Below the pieces are notes generated by a model. The model searched no databases. It had not been told where the DNA came from and worked only from the letters and a program-made list of their open reading frames with translations. Made by a program: the position numbers and the translations under genes. Below are positions 1 to 6,380 of a stretch of 31,288 nucleotides of DNA, piece after piece. Position 1 is the stretch's first letter, and each line of letters begins with the position of its first letter. Origin of the DNA: Candidatus Woesearchaeota archaeon (GTDB taxonomy: Archaea; Nanobdellota; Nanobdellia; Woesearchaeales; UBA525). The stretch is taken from the NCBI GenBank assembly GCA_027371725.1, contig DAHXMN010000003.1:1-31288 (forward strand), given 5' to 3'.

Positions 1-227
1 CGCGAACCAGCGTAACGGCTCTGCGCGTCTCCATAGATGGTGCGCGCCTCGTTCATTACCGCCGTCTGCACCGGTATCTCGGTCCGCACCCGCTGGAGCA
101 TGCCGTTCTCCAAGTCAACGGTCGTCATGCGGACCGCTATGTTGACCATGTAGGCCGCACCAAGCGCCAGTCCGAGATATGCCGCGGCGTTCCGCCTGGA
201 CGTCTTCATCATCTTTTCCCCGGCCAT
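1..227 (-). CDS. Partial N-terminus of a membrane-anchored hypothetical protein
   Basis: The minus strand encodes an open frame running off the left edge. It begins MAGEKMMKTSRRNAAAYLGL and continues into a hydrophobic stretch of about 20 residues, then a soluble part with a TVDLENGMLQRV segment. One N-terminal transmembrane anchor with the bulk outside is the simplest reading. Three in-frame starts exist: ATG at 227, and the paired ATGs at 212 and 209. A TATA-like TTTAAGTA on the minus strand at about 254-261 lies roughly 30 nt before 227, favouring a leaderless start there. A purine run (GGGGAAAAG) just before 212 keeps the shorter version possible. About 75 codons are visible, so no family can be named. 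It is transcribed away from the deaminase gene to its right but on the same strand. Confidence 0.6.
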   Translation of the reverse strand, partial: MAGEKMMKTSRRNAAAYLGLALGAAYMVNIAVRMTTVDLENGMLQRVRTEIPVQTAVMNEARTIYGDAQSRYAGS

Positions 228-289
228 TTCTCGGCGGGAGAAACAATTCCCATACTTAAATCTTGCAGTCGGAGAAGAACGGCCTTTCC

Positions 290-1558
290 TCACTCGACGA
301 ACATCCCGTCCTCGAGGATGAGTTCTCCGTCGACGATGACGTCGCGGACGTCGTTGCCGTTCGCGCTGTAGACGAGATGCGAGACGACGCGCTCCTTGTC
401 GATCGGCGTCAGATGGTCGGTGATCGCGAGCGTGATGGCGTCGGCGCGCTTCCCCTCCTCGACGCTGCCGAACTCTTCCTCGCGTCCGAGGGCTTTCGCG
501 CCGTTCCGCGTCGCCATGTCCAGGACGGACTGCGCGTCCGCCATCGTCGGGTCCCAATAATGGTGCTTGTGCAGCAGCGCCGCGACCTTCATCTCCGAGA
601 ACAGGTCGAGGCTGTTGTTGCTCACCACGGAATCCGTGCCGAGCGCGACGTTGATCCCTGCGGCGCGCATCTCCTTCAGCGGCATCACGCCGCCGGAGGC
701 GAGCTTCATGTTGCTCGTCGGGCAGTGGACGACGGAGCAGCCGCGCTGCGCGATCGTCCGGAGCTCGTCCTTGGTGAGCCAGACGCAATGCGCGAGCAAC
801 GTCCGATCGTCGAGGAACCCGATGCTGTCGAGGTATTGCGCCGGGAGGAGGCCGTGCTGCTGCTTGCACTTGTACTGCTCCTTCCGCGTCTCGGCGAGAT
901 GGATAGTCTGGATAATCTTGTGCTGCTGCGCGTACGCGTGCACGTTCCGGAGGAGCCGCTCGGAGCAGCCGTAGATCGAGTGCGGCGCGACAGAAGCGGT
1001 GATGCGCGGATGGCCCTCGTACTTGCTGAAGATCGGCGATGCGCCGACGTCGTCGCTCTGCGAGATCCGGTCATTGTAGCTGACGAAGAGCCATGCGCGG
1101 ATGCCGCTCGCCTCGACCGTGGCCGCCGTCCCGGTGACCGTATAGTGCATGTCGGCGAGCGCAGTCGTTCCTGAACGGAGCGCCTCGCGGCAGCCGAGCG
1201 CAGCCGCTTCCGCGAGCTGCCCGCCGTCGAGCCCGTTCTTCCGCGGCACGATGCCGTCCAGCCAGTCGTGCAGCTCCTTGTCGTCCGAGACGCCCCTGAA
1301 CAGCTGGATGTCGAGGTGCGTGTGGCAGTTGATCAGGCCGGGCAGGACGACCTTCCGCGAGCAGTCGACGACCGTCGTCTCTTTCGGCAGGCCCCCCGGC
1401 AGCATTTTCGGGAGGTCCTTCCCTATCTTCGCGATCCGGCTGCCCTCGATGAGGACGTCGACGCCTTCGAGGATCGTCCGCTTGTCGTCCTGCGTGACGA
1501 GGTACCGGCAGCCCTGGAGGAGGATCATGGGGGGCGAGAGCGATCGGGGCTTTTTCAC
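290..1558 (-). CDS. mtaD: Amidohydrolase, 5'-methylthioadenosine/S-adenosylhomocysteine deaminase-like
   Basis: A 422-residue member of the metallo-dependent amidohydrolase superfamily (ATZ/TRZ-MtaD branch). Metal-site features are NCHTHLDIQLFRG with His79 and His81, a later IHLAETR histidine, an LLAHCVWL histidine and the GTDSVVSNNS aspartate. The small N- and C-terminal beta segments typical of the family are present (MILLQGCRYLV near the start, VIVDGELILEDG near the end). Known members deaminate adenosine-like nucleosides such as MTA and SAH in methyl-cycle salvage; the exact substrate cannot be read from sequence. The GTG start at 1558 overlaps the upstream phoU-like stop by four bases (GTGA), implying translational coupling. 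The ATG at 1528 gives an N-terminus closer to family norm and may be the true start. The pairing with an AbrB-PhoU regulator is unexplained. Confidence 0.85.
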   Translation of the reverse strand: MKKPRSLSPPMILLQGCRYLVTQDDKRTILEGVDVLIEGSRIAKIGKDLPKMLPGGLPKETTVVDCSRKVVLPGLINCHTHLDIQLFRGVSDDKELHDWLDGIVPRKNGLDGGQLAEAAALGCREALRSGTTALADMHYTVTGTAATVEASGIRAWLFVSYNDRISQSDDVGASPIFSKYEGHPRITASVAPHSIYGCSERLLRNVHAYAQQHKIIQTIHLAETRKEQYKCKQQHGLLPAQYLDSIGFLDDRTLLAHCVWLTKDELRTIAQRGCSVVHCPTSNMKLASGGVMPLKEMRAAGINVALGTDSVVSNNSLDLFSEMKVAALLHKHHYWDPTMADAQSVLDMATRNGAKALGREEEFGSVEEGKRADAITLAITDHLTPIDKERVVSHLVYSANGNDVRDVIVDGELILEDGMFVE

Positions 1559-2523
1559 GGTTTCGCTTCGTTCCCTTCGATTGTGGCGCGGAGGATCATG
1601 CGGAGGTCGCGCAGCACGTTCCGCACGTTCGCGATGCCTCGCAGCTCGCTGTGGTCTTTCACCCGCTGGATGAGATTGCTCTGCGCGCCGATGTGATTGA
1701 GGATCTCCTCGTGGATCTTCACCGCCCGTACGTCGTCCTTCGCGTAGTAGGCCTTCATTGTCTGGAGGTAGAGGCCATACGCCTCCCGGAGATTGCCCTT
1801 GATCCGTTCCTGCCTCGCCTTGGAGCGCCCATCCAGCTCGTCATTGATGCGTTTCACGTAGTCGCCGATCCGCTCCAGCGCCCAGGCGACCTTGTCGAAG
1901 TAGTACGCCTGCACCGCCGAGACGTCGAGCGCGTTGCCGATCGCGGGGTTCTCCAGCACGTTCCGCGTGACGCGGGCGACGAGGAACTGGATGCGGTTGA
2001 CGTCCTTGTCCCGGTCGCGCAGCACCGTCCCGGGAACGGGCTCTTTCGCGAGTGCGTCCTGGAACATGGAGCGGACCATCATGTCGATCCTGCTGATGAG
2101 GGTGGGCAGCGCGATCTGCCGGATGTCGATGAGGTCCTTCACCACGATCCTGTTGAGGCTCTGCTCCACGATCTCCGCGCCCGCCAGGTTGAGGATGAAT
2201 GATTTGATGGCTGCGATGTGGACCTGAAGGTCTTTCCCTTCGAGGATGAGCGTGGTGTAGCCCGCCTTGTAGCGGCTGGTCAACTCGATCTCGAGTTCGC
2301 GCTGCCCCTTGCCGTCGACTGAGACCTTGGCGACACGCTCCTTTTCCCCGGTGCGGCTCGCGCTGATGACGACGCTGCCCGGCTTCTGCTCGACGAAGAG
2401 CTCTGCGCCTTTCTCCAGCCGGTTCGTCTCGACCCACTCCTTGGGCAGGCTGACGACGTAGCTGTTCTTCCCGAACTTGATGAGTTTGCGCGAATCCACG
2501 GCCGCACCCCCGACGCAGTTCAT
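1555..2523 (-). CDS. AbrB-PhoU fusion regulator (archaeal phosphate-uptake-regulator type)
   Basis: A 322-residue protein. Residues about 10-52 form an AbrB/SpoVT swapped-hairpin DNA-binding domain (LIKFGKNSYVVSLPKEWVE, then a KGAEL and VVIS pattern). The rest is a helical PhoU-like region with internal pairs of helices (residues about 115-315). Archaeal AbrB-PhoU proteins are generally annotated as phosphate-uptake regulators, but no pst transporter is in view, so the regulated process is unknown. It is the first gene of a two-gene unit with the downstream deaminase (GTGA overlap). A minus-strand TATA (CATATATTTTTT, about 2551-2562) lies about 30 nt before the ATG. The leader carries three similar blocks, CCGAAAA, CCGGAAAAA and CCGAAAAAA (plus-strand reading, beginning at 2529, 2536 and 2547), possible self-binding sites. 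A second AbrB-PhoU gene lies at 27386-28294. Confidence 0.85.
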   Translation of the reverse strand: MNCVGGAAVDSRKLIKFGKNSYVVSLPKEWVETNRLEKGAELFVEQKPGSVVISASRTGEKERVAKVSVDGKGQRELEIELTSRYKAGYTTLILEGKDLQVHIAAIKSFILNLAGAEIVEQSLNRIVVKDLIDIRQIALPTLISRIDMMVRSMFQDALAKEPVPGTVLRDRDKDVNRIQFLVARVTRNVLENPAIGNALDVSAVQAYYFDKVAWALERIGDYVKRINDELDGRSKARQERIKGNLREAYGLYLQTMKAYYAKDDVRAVKIHEEILNHIGAQSNLIQRVKDHSELRGIANVRNVLRDLRMILRATIEGNEAKP

Positions 2524-2644
2524 CTTCTCCGAAAACCGGAAAAACTCCGAAAAAATATATGCCTATAATCGTAAATATATGTTATATGGTAAAAGTATAT
2601 ATTAATAAATGTTTCTCCCATTTCCTATCGAAGGGGGCGATATC
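2524..2644. promoter_or_regulatory. AT-rich divergent promoter region
   Basis: An abruptly AT-rich stretch separates the minus-strand AbrB-PhoU gene from the plus-strand small acidic ORF. It holds a minus-strand box A near 2551-2562 and a plus-strand TATA-like AGTATATATTA near 2594-2604. ATATATG/TATATGG words recur several times. The right end carries a strong ribosome-binding site (AGGGGGCGAT) before the ATG at 2645. A compositionally similar divergent region precedes the second AbrB-PhoU operon near 28964-29050. Confidence 0.6.
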
Positions 2645-2785
2645 ATGGACGAAGAGTGGGAATCGCGCGGCTACGACGAGATGGACGCGGAGAGCGTCGT
2701 CCTCCACGGCTACGATGAGGACGAGGACATGGACGCGGACGAAGCGGGTTTCCTGCGCGGCTACCTCGGCATGGGCGAAGTGTGA
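2645..2785 (+). CDS. Small highly acidic protein (46 aa), function unknown
   Basis: ATG at 2645, TGA at 2783-2785. The peptide starts MDEEWESRGYDEMDAES, continues through a very acidic DEDEDMDADEAG run and ends in a GFLRGYLGMGEV tail. Support for coding: a strong Shine-Dalgarno (AGGGGG) 7-8 nt before the ATG, a well-placed TATA upstream, and an amino-acid bias (Asp/Glu plus recurrent Gly-Tyr: RGYDE, HGYDE, RGYLG) that looks selected. No known domain is recognised. A second small ORF follows 73 nt later on the same strand and may share the transcript. Confidence 0.6.
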   Translation: MDEEWESRGYDEMDAESVVLHGYDEDEDMDADEAGFLRGYLGMGEV

Positions 2786-2858
2786 TCTTTCCGCGAAGGG
2801 ATGATATCCTGTATCCGCCGCCGATACTGATACCGCGACCACACCCTTCTCCGGTGAT

Positions 2859-3011
2859 ATGATGGAGAGACCCCTCCGCGAAAACGTTCCCGAGCCCCTG
2901 CACGACGAACCAGCCGAGACGCCGGAAGAGAACGCCGGCAACGGACGCAACGGACGGCACGTTCGCCTCTCGCCGGACAACATCTGGTACCAGCTCAGGC
3001 TCGGACGATAA
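2859..3011 (+). CDS. Small hypothetical protein (50 aa)
   Basis: ATG at 2859 (or the adjacent ATG at 2862), TAA at 3009-3011. The peptide begins MMERPLRENVPEPLHDEPAE, is rich in Pro, Glu and Asn, and ends in an RHVRLSPDNIWYQLRLGR-type basic/aromatic tail. A GGTGAT ribosome-binding-site-like sequence sits directly before the start. There is no separate obvious TATA, so it may be co-transcribed with the acidic ORF at 2645. No family recognised; the charge complementarity with the preceding acidic peptide (acidic first, basic tail second) is notable but may be chance. Confidence 0.45.
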   Translation: MMERPLRENVPEPLHDEPAETPEENAGNGRNGRHVRLSPDNIWYQLRLGR

Positions 3012-3080
3012 AACGCTCCTCATCGCCTCTTTCCCGATCCTTCCGCAAGGTTTTTTATACTCGCCCTCTTCTCCCCCAGG

Positions 3081-3581
3081 ATGGCCTCTGACCTTGCGGC
3101 ATTGCTCTCGCCGCCCGCGACCGGCAACGCGCTCGCGGACAGCATGATCGGCCGCCTTCAGGACGATGTGGCGAGAGGGTATCTCCGGCGTCCCGAATAC
3201 CTGGCCGCCCTCGGCTACGGCCTGATGGATTATGTCTTCGAATGCAGGAACGCTTTGCAGCAGTTCCCCGACCCTTCCGCCCTCGGCACCGACGTCCTCA
3301 CGAAGAAGGCGCATCGCCTGACAGACATTCTTCTCTCCCGGGGAGCGAACAGCAGGGGCCTTTCGTCCCGATTCCAGTTCGACCTCTCCAGCGTCGCGAC
3401 TCAAGATCCATTCCTCGCGAAGGAGATGCTCACGAACAAGGATGGCGCTGCGCTCGACGTCCTCGGCACCTACGCGCAGAAGCTCTTCGTTTTCGATCCG
3501 AAGACAAAATCCCCCTGGAGAATCCCGGAACCGCCGCCGCTCTCGCGGCTGCCCTGGCAAAACGGGCGCAGTTTTTTATAG
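3081..3581 (+). CDS. Hypothetical protein, 166 aa
   Basis: ATG at 3081 lies about 20 nt after the TATA TTTTTTATAC (3051-3060), so a leaderless transcript is likely. The product appears soluble and mainly helical (N-terminal LAALLSPPATGNALADSMIG, central ECRNALQQF). It has no signal peptide, no membrane segment and no Cys pairs. The C-terminal 25 residues are proline- and arginine-rich. I do not recognise a family. Its last codons (GRSFL, stop 3579-3581) contain the TATA box of the following rnhB gene, so the two genes are tightly packed but separately promoted. Confidence 0.65.
   Translation: MASDLAALLSPPATGNALADSMIGRLQDDVARGYLRRPEYLAALGYGLMDYVFECRNALQQFPDPSALGTDVLTKKAHRLTDILLSRGANSRGLSSRFQFDLSSVATQDPFLAKEMLTNKDGAALDVLGTYAQKLFVFDPKTKSPWRIPEPPPLSRLPWQNGRSFL
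3572..3580 (+). promoter_or_regulatory. Box A promoter of rnhB, inside the upstream coding end
   Basis: TTTTTTATA lies about 21-29 nt before the ATG at 3601, the expected archaeal spacing for a leaderless message. It overlaps the final codons of the 3081-3581 gene. Confidence 0.65.
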
Positions 3582-3600
3582 TGCCTCATTCCAAACCGGA

Positions 3601-4524
3601 ATGATGACGTGGATCGCGGGCGTCGAAGAAGCAGGCAGGGGGCCGGTGATCGGGCCGATGGCGATGGCCGTCCCCTGGACCGGGGACGAGGAGCTGCTCA
3701 GACGGATCGGCGCGAAGGACTCGAAGCAGCTGACGCCGGTGCAGCGCGAGGACATCTACGAGAAGCTTCTCGGCCTGGAGGCGAGCGGCAGGATCGGCTT
3801 CGAATGCGTCCTCCTCTCCCCTTCTGAGATCGACGCCGCGGTCGAGGGCGAGCACGACAACCTGAACAAGCTCGAGCAGCGCACCACCGTCAGGCTCATC
3901 AAGGCGGCGCTGAAGCAGCGACGCATCGAGACCGCGACCATCGACTGCCCGACGAGGAACACCGCGAAATACGAGAACGAGCTGCGCGCGCTCCTCGGCG
4001 AGGAGACCGTCAGGCTCATCGCGGAGAACAAGGCGGACGAGAACTATCCCGTCGTAGGGGCCGCGTCCATCATCGCGAAGGTCACCCGCGACCGCGAGAT
4101 CAGGAGCGTCAAAGAGCGGATCGGCATCGACCTCGGCTCCGGCTACCCCGCCGACCCGTCGACGGTGAAATTCCTCCGGGAGAACTGGAACCGGAAGGAA
4201 TATTCCTCCTTGTTCCGGAAGTCGTGGGCGAGCTACAAGAACCTCGCCGTCCGGAAGCGGCAGAGTTCGCTCGCCGACTTCGGCGCGGACGACGAGAAGG
4301 CCAATCCCGCGAAGAGCAAGGAGCACGCGGAGAAGCTCAAGGAGTTCGAGTTCTTGAAAGAGCACGGTTTCGCGTTCAGCGAGCCGACCAGCCAGTACGA
4401 GGTCCTCCGGCTGAAAGCGGCGGATGCGACGATTATCCTCTACACGACGGGCAAGCTCCTCGTCCAGGGCAAAGGGAAGGCGCGCGCGGAGAAGCTGTTG
4501 AAGAGGATCGAGAAAACGGTTTGA
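3601..4524 (+). CDS. rnhB: Ribonuclease HII with C-terminal extension
   Basis: A 307-residue RNase HII, which cleaves RNA in RNA/DNA hybrids and at single ribonucleotides. Core motifs: GVEEAGRGPVIGPM (residues 7-20), AKDSKQL, IDCPTRN with Asp115, ENKADENYPVVGAASIIAK with Asp146, and GSGYPADPST. The first acidic residue of the DEDD set, usually Asp in G(I/V)DEAGRG, is Glu9 here. After the catalytic domain (to about 215) there is a charged linker. A segment at about 248-305 (EVLRLKAADATIILYTTGK, then LLVQGKGKA) resembles the TBP-like substrate-binding domain that RNase HIII carries at its N-terminus. ATG 3601 is chosen over longer upstream frames because of the box A at 3572-3580. It converges on the 4532-4828 gene with a 7-nt gap. 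Confidence 0.9.
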   Translation: MMTWIAGVEEAGRGPVIGPMAMAVPWTGDEELLRRIGAKDSKQLTPVQREDIYEKLLGLEASGRIGFECVLLSPSEIDAAVEGEHDNLNKLEQRTTVRLIKAALKQRRIETATIDCPTRNTAKYENELRALLGEETVRLIAENKADENYPVVGAASIIAKVTRDREIRSVKERIGIDLGSGYPADPSTVKFLRENWNRKEYSSLFRKSWASYKNLAVRKRQSSLADFGADDEKANPAKSKEHAEKLKEFEFLKEHGFAFSEPTSQYEVLRLKAADATIILYTTGKLLVQGKGKARAEKLLKRIEKTV

Positions 4525-4531
4525 AGAACGT

Positions 4532-4828
4532 TTACTTGCCTATGGCCTGGCGGAGCTTCTCCTGCTGCTCGGCCATCTTCGCGTGCTTCTGCATCTTCGC
4601 TTCCCAGTAGGCCATGGCCATCTGGACCGCGGCCGCCGCCGCCTTATCCATCTGTTTGCCCTTGAGCCGCTCGCACTCCGCCTTCATCTTCTCCTTCATC
4701 AGCTCCGACCACGCCTCGTCCGCCAGGTCGAGGAGCATCCCGCTGTGCGGGTCCGCCGCCCAGTCGCTCGCGCTCGGCTCATGGTGGCAGCCGCAGCCGC
4801 CTCCTTCTCCTTGACAACCGCATCCCAT
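4532..4828 (-). CDS. Small Cys-rich, helical protein (98 aa)
   Basis: The protein starts MGCGCQGEGGGCGCHHEP, a CGC-X6-CGCHH cluster suited to binding a metal. About 65 charged helical residues follow (WSELMKEKMKAECERLKG and a KMQKHAKMAEQQEKL repeat-like coil). No signal peptide. The ribosome-binding site GAGGTGAAGA precedes the ATG, and a TTTAAAAA-type box A lies near 4866-4873 on the minus strand. No named family is recognised; a small metal-binding or chaperone-like role is only a guess. Confidence 0.7.
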   Translation of the reverse strand: MGCGCQGEGGGCGCHHEPSASDWAADPHSGMLLDLADEAWSELMKEKMKAECERLKGKQMDKAAAAAVQMAMAYWEAKMQKHAKMAEQQEKLRQAIGK

Positions 4829-5042
4829 TCTTCTTCACCTCATCATTCGTTTTTTTATTCGTTTTTTTTTAAACCTCTCCAAGAAAACCAGCCCACAACG
4901 GGCAAACACTTCCTTCAAGACAAGCGAAGAGAGTATTTAAATTTTCAGAAAGATGGAGTTCACGGCTCGATGGACCTGTATCCGTAAGATTCCGGTTCCC
5001 GGATGGAAAACCTTTTAATGAGCGTCCCTGCACATCCGTTCC

Positions 5043-5597
5043 ATGCGGCTTCCGATCGCGGTGATGGGCATCTGCTACCGCCGGAAGGGCGACGGCATCC
5101 AGTACCTTCTCATCCTCCGCGCACCGCACGACGGCGGCTTCTGGCAGCCCGTCACGGGCGGCCTCGAGGAAGGCGAGACGCGCACCGACGGGGTCCGCCG
5201 CGAGATAGCTGAAGAGACTGGCCTGACACCGACGAGCGTGACGCCGCTCCTCGAGATGCGCCAGTTCTTCCACCGCTACCGATCCGAAAGCACCGAGGTA
5301 TGGCTCACCGAGTTCGTCTACGGCGCCGAAGTCCCGGACGGCGACGTGACCCTCTCGCCCGACCACACCGACCACAAGTGGTGCACCCTGGACGAGGCGC
5401 TCACGCTCCTCAAGTACGACGGCAACAAGGACGCTCTCAAGCTGCTTGATGGGGCGCTCCGCTCCGGGAAGATGCCTGAGCAGCCTTGCTCGTCGTGGAA
5501 ACGGAGTAGCTCCAACGACCCCGTTGACATCATCGCTTCGCGCGTCGCCGTCCTGCTCGCATCTTGCTGTTCTCCCGTAGGCGCTGCGTCCCCGTAG
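5043..5597 (+). CDS. Nudix hydrolase
   Basis: A Nudix-fold pyrophosphohydrolase. The Nudix box runs from GGLEEGETRTDGVRRE into IAEETGLTP (about residues 39-63), with REIAEETG carrying the metal-binding glutamates. The ILRAPHDGGFWQPVTGG approach strand and a C-terminal WCTLDEAL segment are typical. Such enzymes remove nucleotide or dinucleotide pyrophosphates; dihydroneopterin-triphosphate-type activity is possible but not provable here. ATG 5043 lies about 26 nt after the TATA CCTTTTAAT (5009-5017). A normal domain would end near residue 143 (LRSGKM). The last 40 residues (from PEQPCSSWKRSSS) are low-quality and coincide with one arm of a large inverted repeat (5520-5783), so the original stop may have been lost. 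Confidence 0.85.
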   Translation: MRLPIAVMGICYRRKGDGIQYLLILRAPHDGGFWQPVTGGLEEGETRTDGVRREIAEETGLTPTSVTPLLEMRQFFHRYRSESTEVWLTEFVYGAEVPDGDVTLSPDHTDHKWCTLDEALTLLKYDGNKDALKLLDGALRSGKMPEQPCSSWKRSSSNDPVDIIASRVAVLLASCCSPVGAASP

Positions 5598-5783
5598 GGG
5601 GCATGGTCACTCGGCGCGGTCTTCGCCGCCTTGGCCCGACATGCGCAGCGAGAGGGCCGCGGCGAAGACCGCCTCGTTCCCGGGTTCCTCGGAGCCTCGG
5701 AACCATCCCCCGCGACGCGCCCGTTTCCTTGTCCGAGGGATGCTCGCCCTTAAGGACGGCGACGTCCATGATGTCAACGGGGC
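5520..5783. repeat. Large imperfect inverted repeat (fold-back region)
   Basis: CCCCGTTGACATCAT at 5520-5534 is repeated exactly inverted at 5769-5783. Further matched blocks follow inward: GTCGCCGTCCT at 5545-5555 with its inverse at 5754-5764, then GCTCGCAT with its near inverse around 5742. At the centre is a perfect 14-bp helix (5616-5672). The region also has a local GGTTCC..GGAACC pair (5684-5703). It covers the last 26 codons of the Nudix ORF and the space before the first Hcp-like gene. It could be an insertion-derived element or a long structured RNA; no transposase is present. Confidence 0.7.
5616..5672 (+). repeat. Structured intergenic element, copy F (minimal)
   Basis: Perfect 14-bp outer helix, GCGGTCTTCGCCGC (5616-5629) with GCGGCGAAGACCGC (5659-5672). 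CGCCTTGG (5626-5633) spans the end of the 5' arm, and GAGAGGGCC immediately precedes the 3' arm, as in the larger copies. An inner GGCCC/GGGCC pair closes the loop. The internal helix of the larger copies is missing. It lies 18 nt after the Nudix stop codon in sense orientation. Confidence 0.65.
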
Positions 5784-5797
5784 AAGCTCCAACATCA

Positions 5798-5808
5798 TTT
5801 TTTTAAAA
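5798..5808 (+). promoter_or_regulatory. Box A promoter of the Hcp-like gene pair
   Basis: TTTTTTTAAAA, followed 38 nt later by the GTG start at 5847. The leader carries a strong GGGAGGTG ribosome-binding site at 5833-5840. Confidence 0.6.
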
Positions 5809-5846
5809 CGAATCGTCTTCTCACCGGTAGTCGGGAGGTGGTTTGC

Positions 5847-6371
5847 GTGAAGCTGCTGTCATTGGTGTTGCTTGTCTTCGTGCTCGCCCTGCCGTTCGCG
5901 GCGGCGAGCGACCAGTTCTACCTGAGCGTGAAGGGCCAGAAGCAGGGCGTCATCAACGGCGACGCGACCGCGGCCGGCTGGGAGAACTCCATCGAGGTGC
6001 TCGCCTTCAGCTTCGGCGCTTCCTCGCCGCGCGACGCCGGTTCCGGGATGGCGACAGGCAAGACGCAGTTCCAGCCGTTCGTCGTCACGAAGCGGATCGA
6101 CAAGTCGTCGCCGCAGCTCTTCCAGGCGCTCACGACGGGAGAGAACCTGCCGGACGTGAAGCTCAGCCTCGTGGGCACTGACAGGACAGGCAAGGACCTG
6201 GCCTATTACACCGTCACCCTGACGAACGCGGCCATCACGGGCATCACCGACACGTACGACCCGTCCGACGGGCTGCCGCCGCACGAGGCGGTGAGCTTCA
6301 CCTATCAGAAGATCCAGGTCCAGTACGCCGGCGGCGCCGTCGCCACGGCTGACGCGGTCTCGACCGTCTGA
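5847..6371 (+). CDS. Secreted Hcp-like protein (type VI secretion tube protein family)
   Basis: 174 residues. A clear signal peptide, MKLLSLVLLVFVLALPFAAA, is followed by a complete Hcp-family beta-barrel domain. Diagnostic segments are FYLSVKGQKQGVINGD near the mature N-terminus, WENSIEVLAFSFG, GMATGKTQFQPFVVTKRID, KSSPQLFQAL and a C-terminal SFTYQKIQVQY. In bacteria, Hcp rings stack into the T6SS tube and lack a signal peptide; here no other T6SS gene is visible and the protein is predicted exported, so an extracellular ring or adhesin-like role is more likely. Start is GTG 5847, with Shine-Dalgarno GGGAGGTG six bases before; the upstream in-frame GTG at 5838 lies inside that site. A second related gene starts 9 nt downstream, indicating an operon. 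Confidence 0.85.
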   Translation: MKLLSLVLLVFVLALPFAAASDQFYLSVKGQKQGVINGDATAAGWENSIEVLAFSFGASSPRDAGSGMATGKTQFQPFVVTKRIDKSSPQLFQALTTGENLPDVKLSLVGTDRTGKDLAYYTVTLTNAAITGITDTYDPSDGLPPHEAVSFTYQKIQVQYAGGAVATADAVSTV

Positions 6372-6380
6372 GGCTGGCTG

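Noticed and set aside
4953..5018. A 21-codon ORF (MEFTARWTCIRK...) just upstream of the Nudix gene
   Set aside because: Too close to the TATTTAAATTT box (4934-4944) to be translated from it, no ribosome-binding site, and its end overlaps the Nudix box A.
5520..5783. An insertion sequence or MITE with a transposase
   Set aside because: Inverted arms are imperfect, no target-site duplication was seen and no transposase frame is present; kept only as a fold-back repeat.
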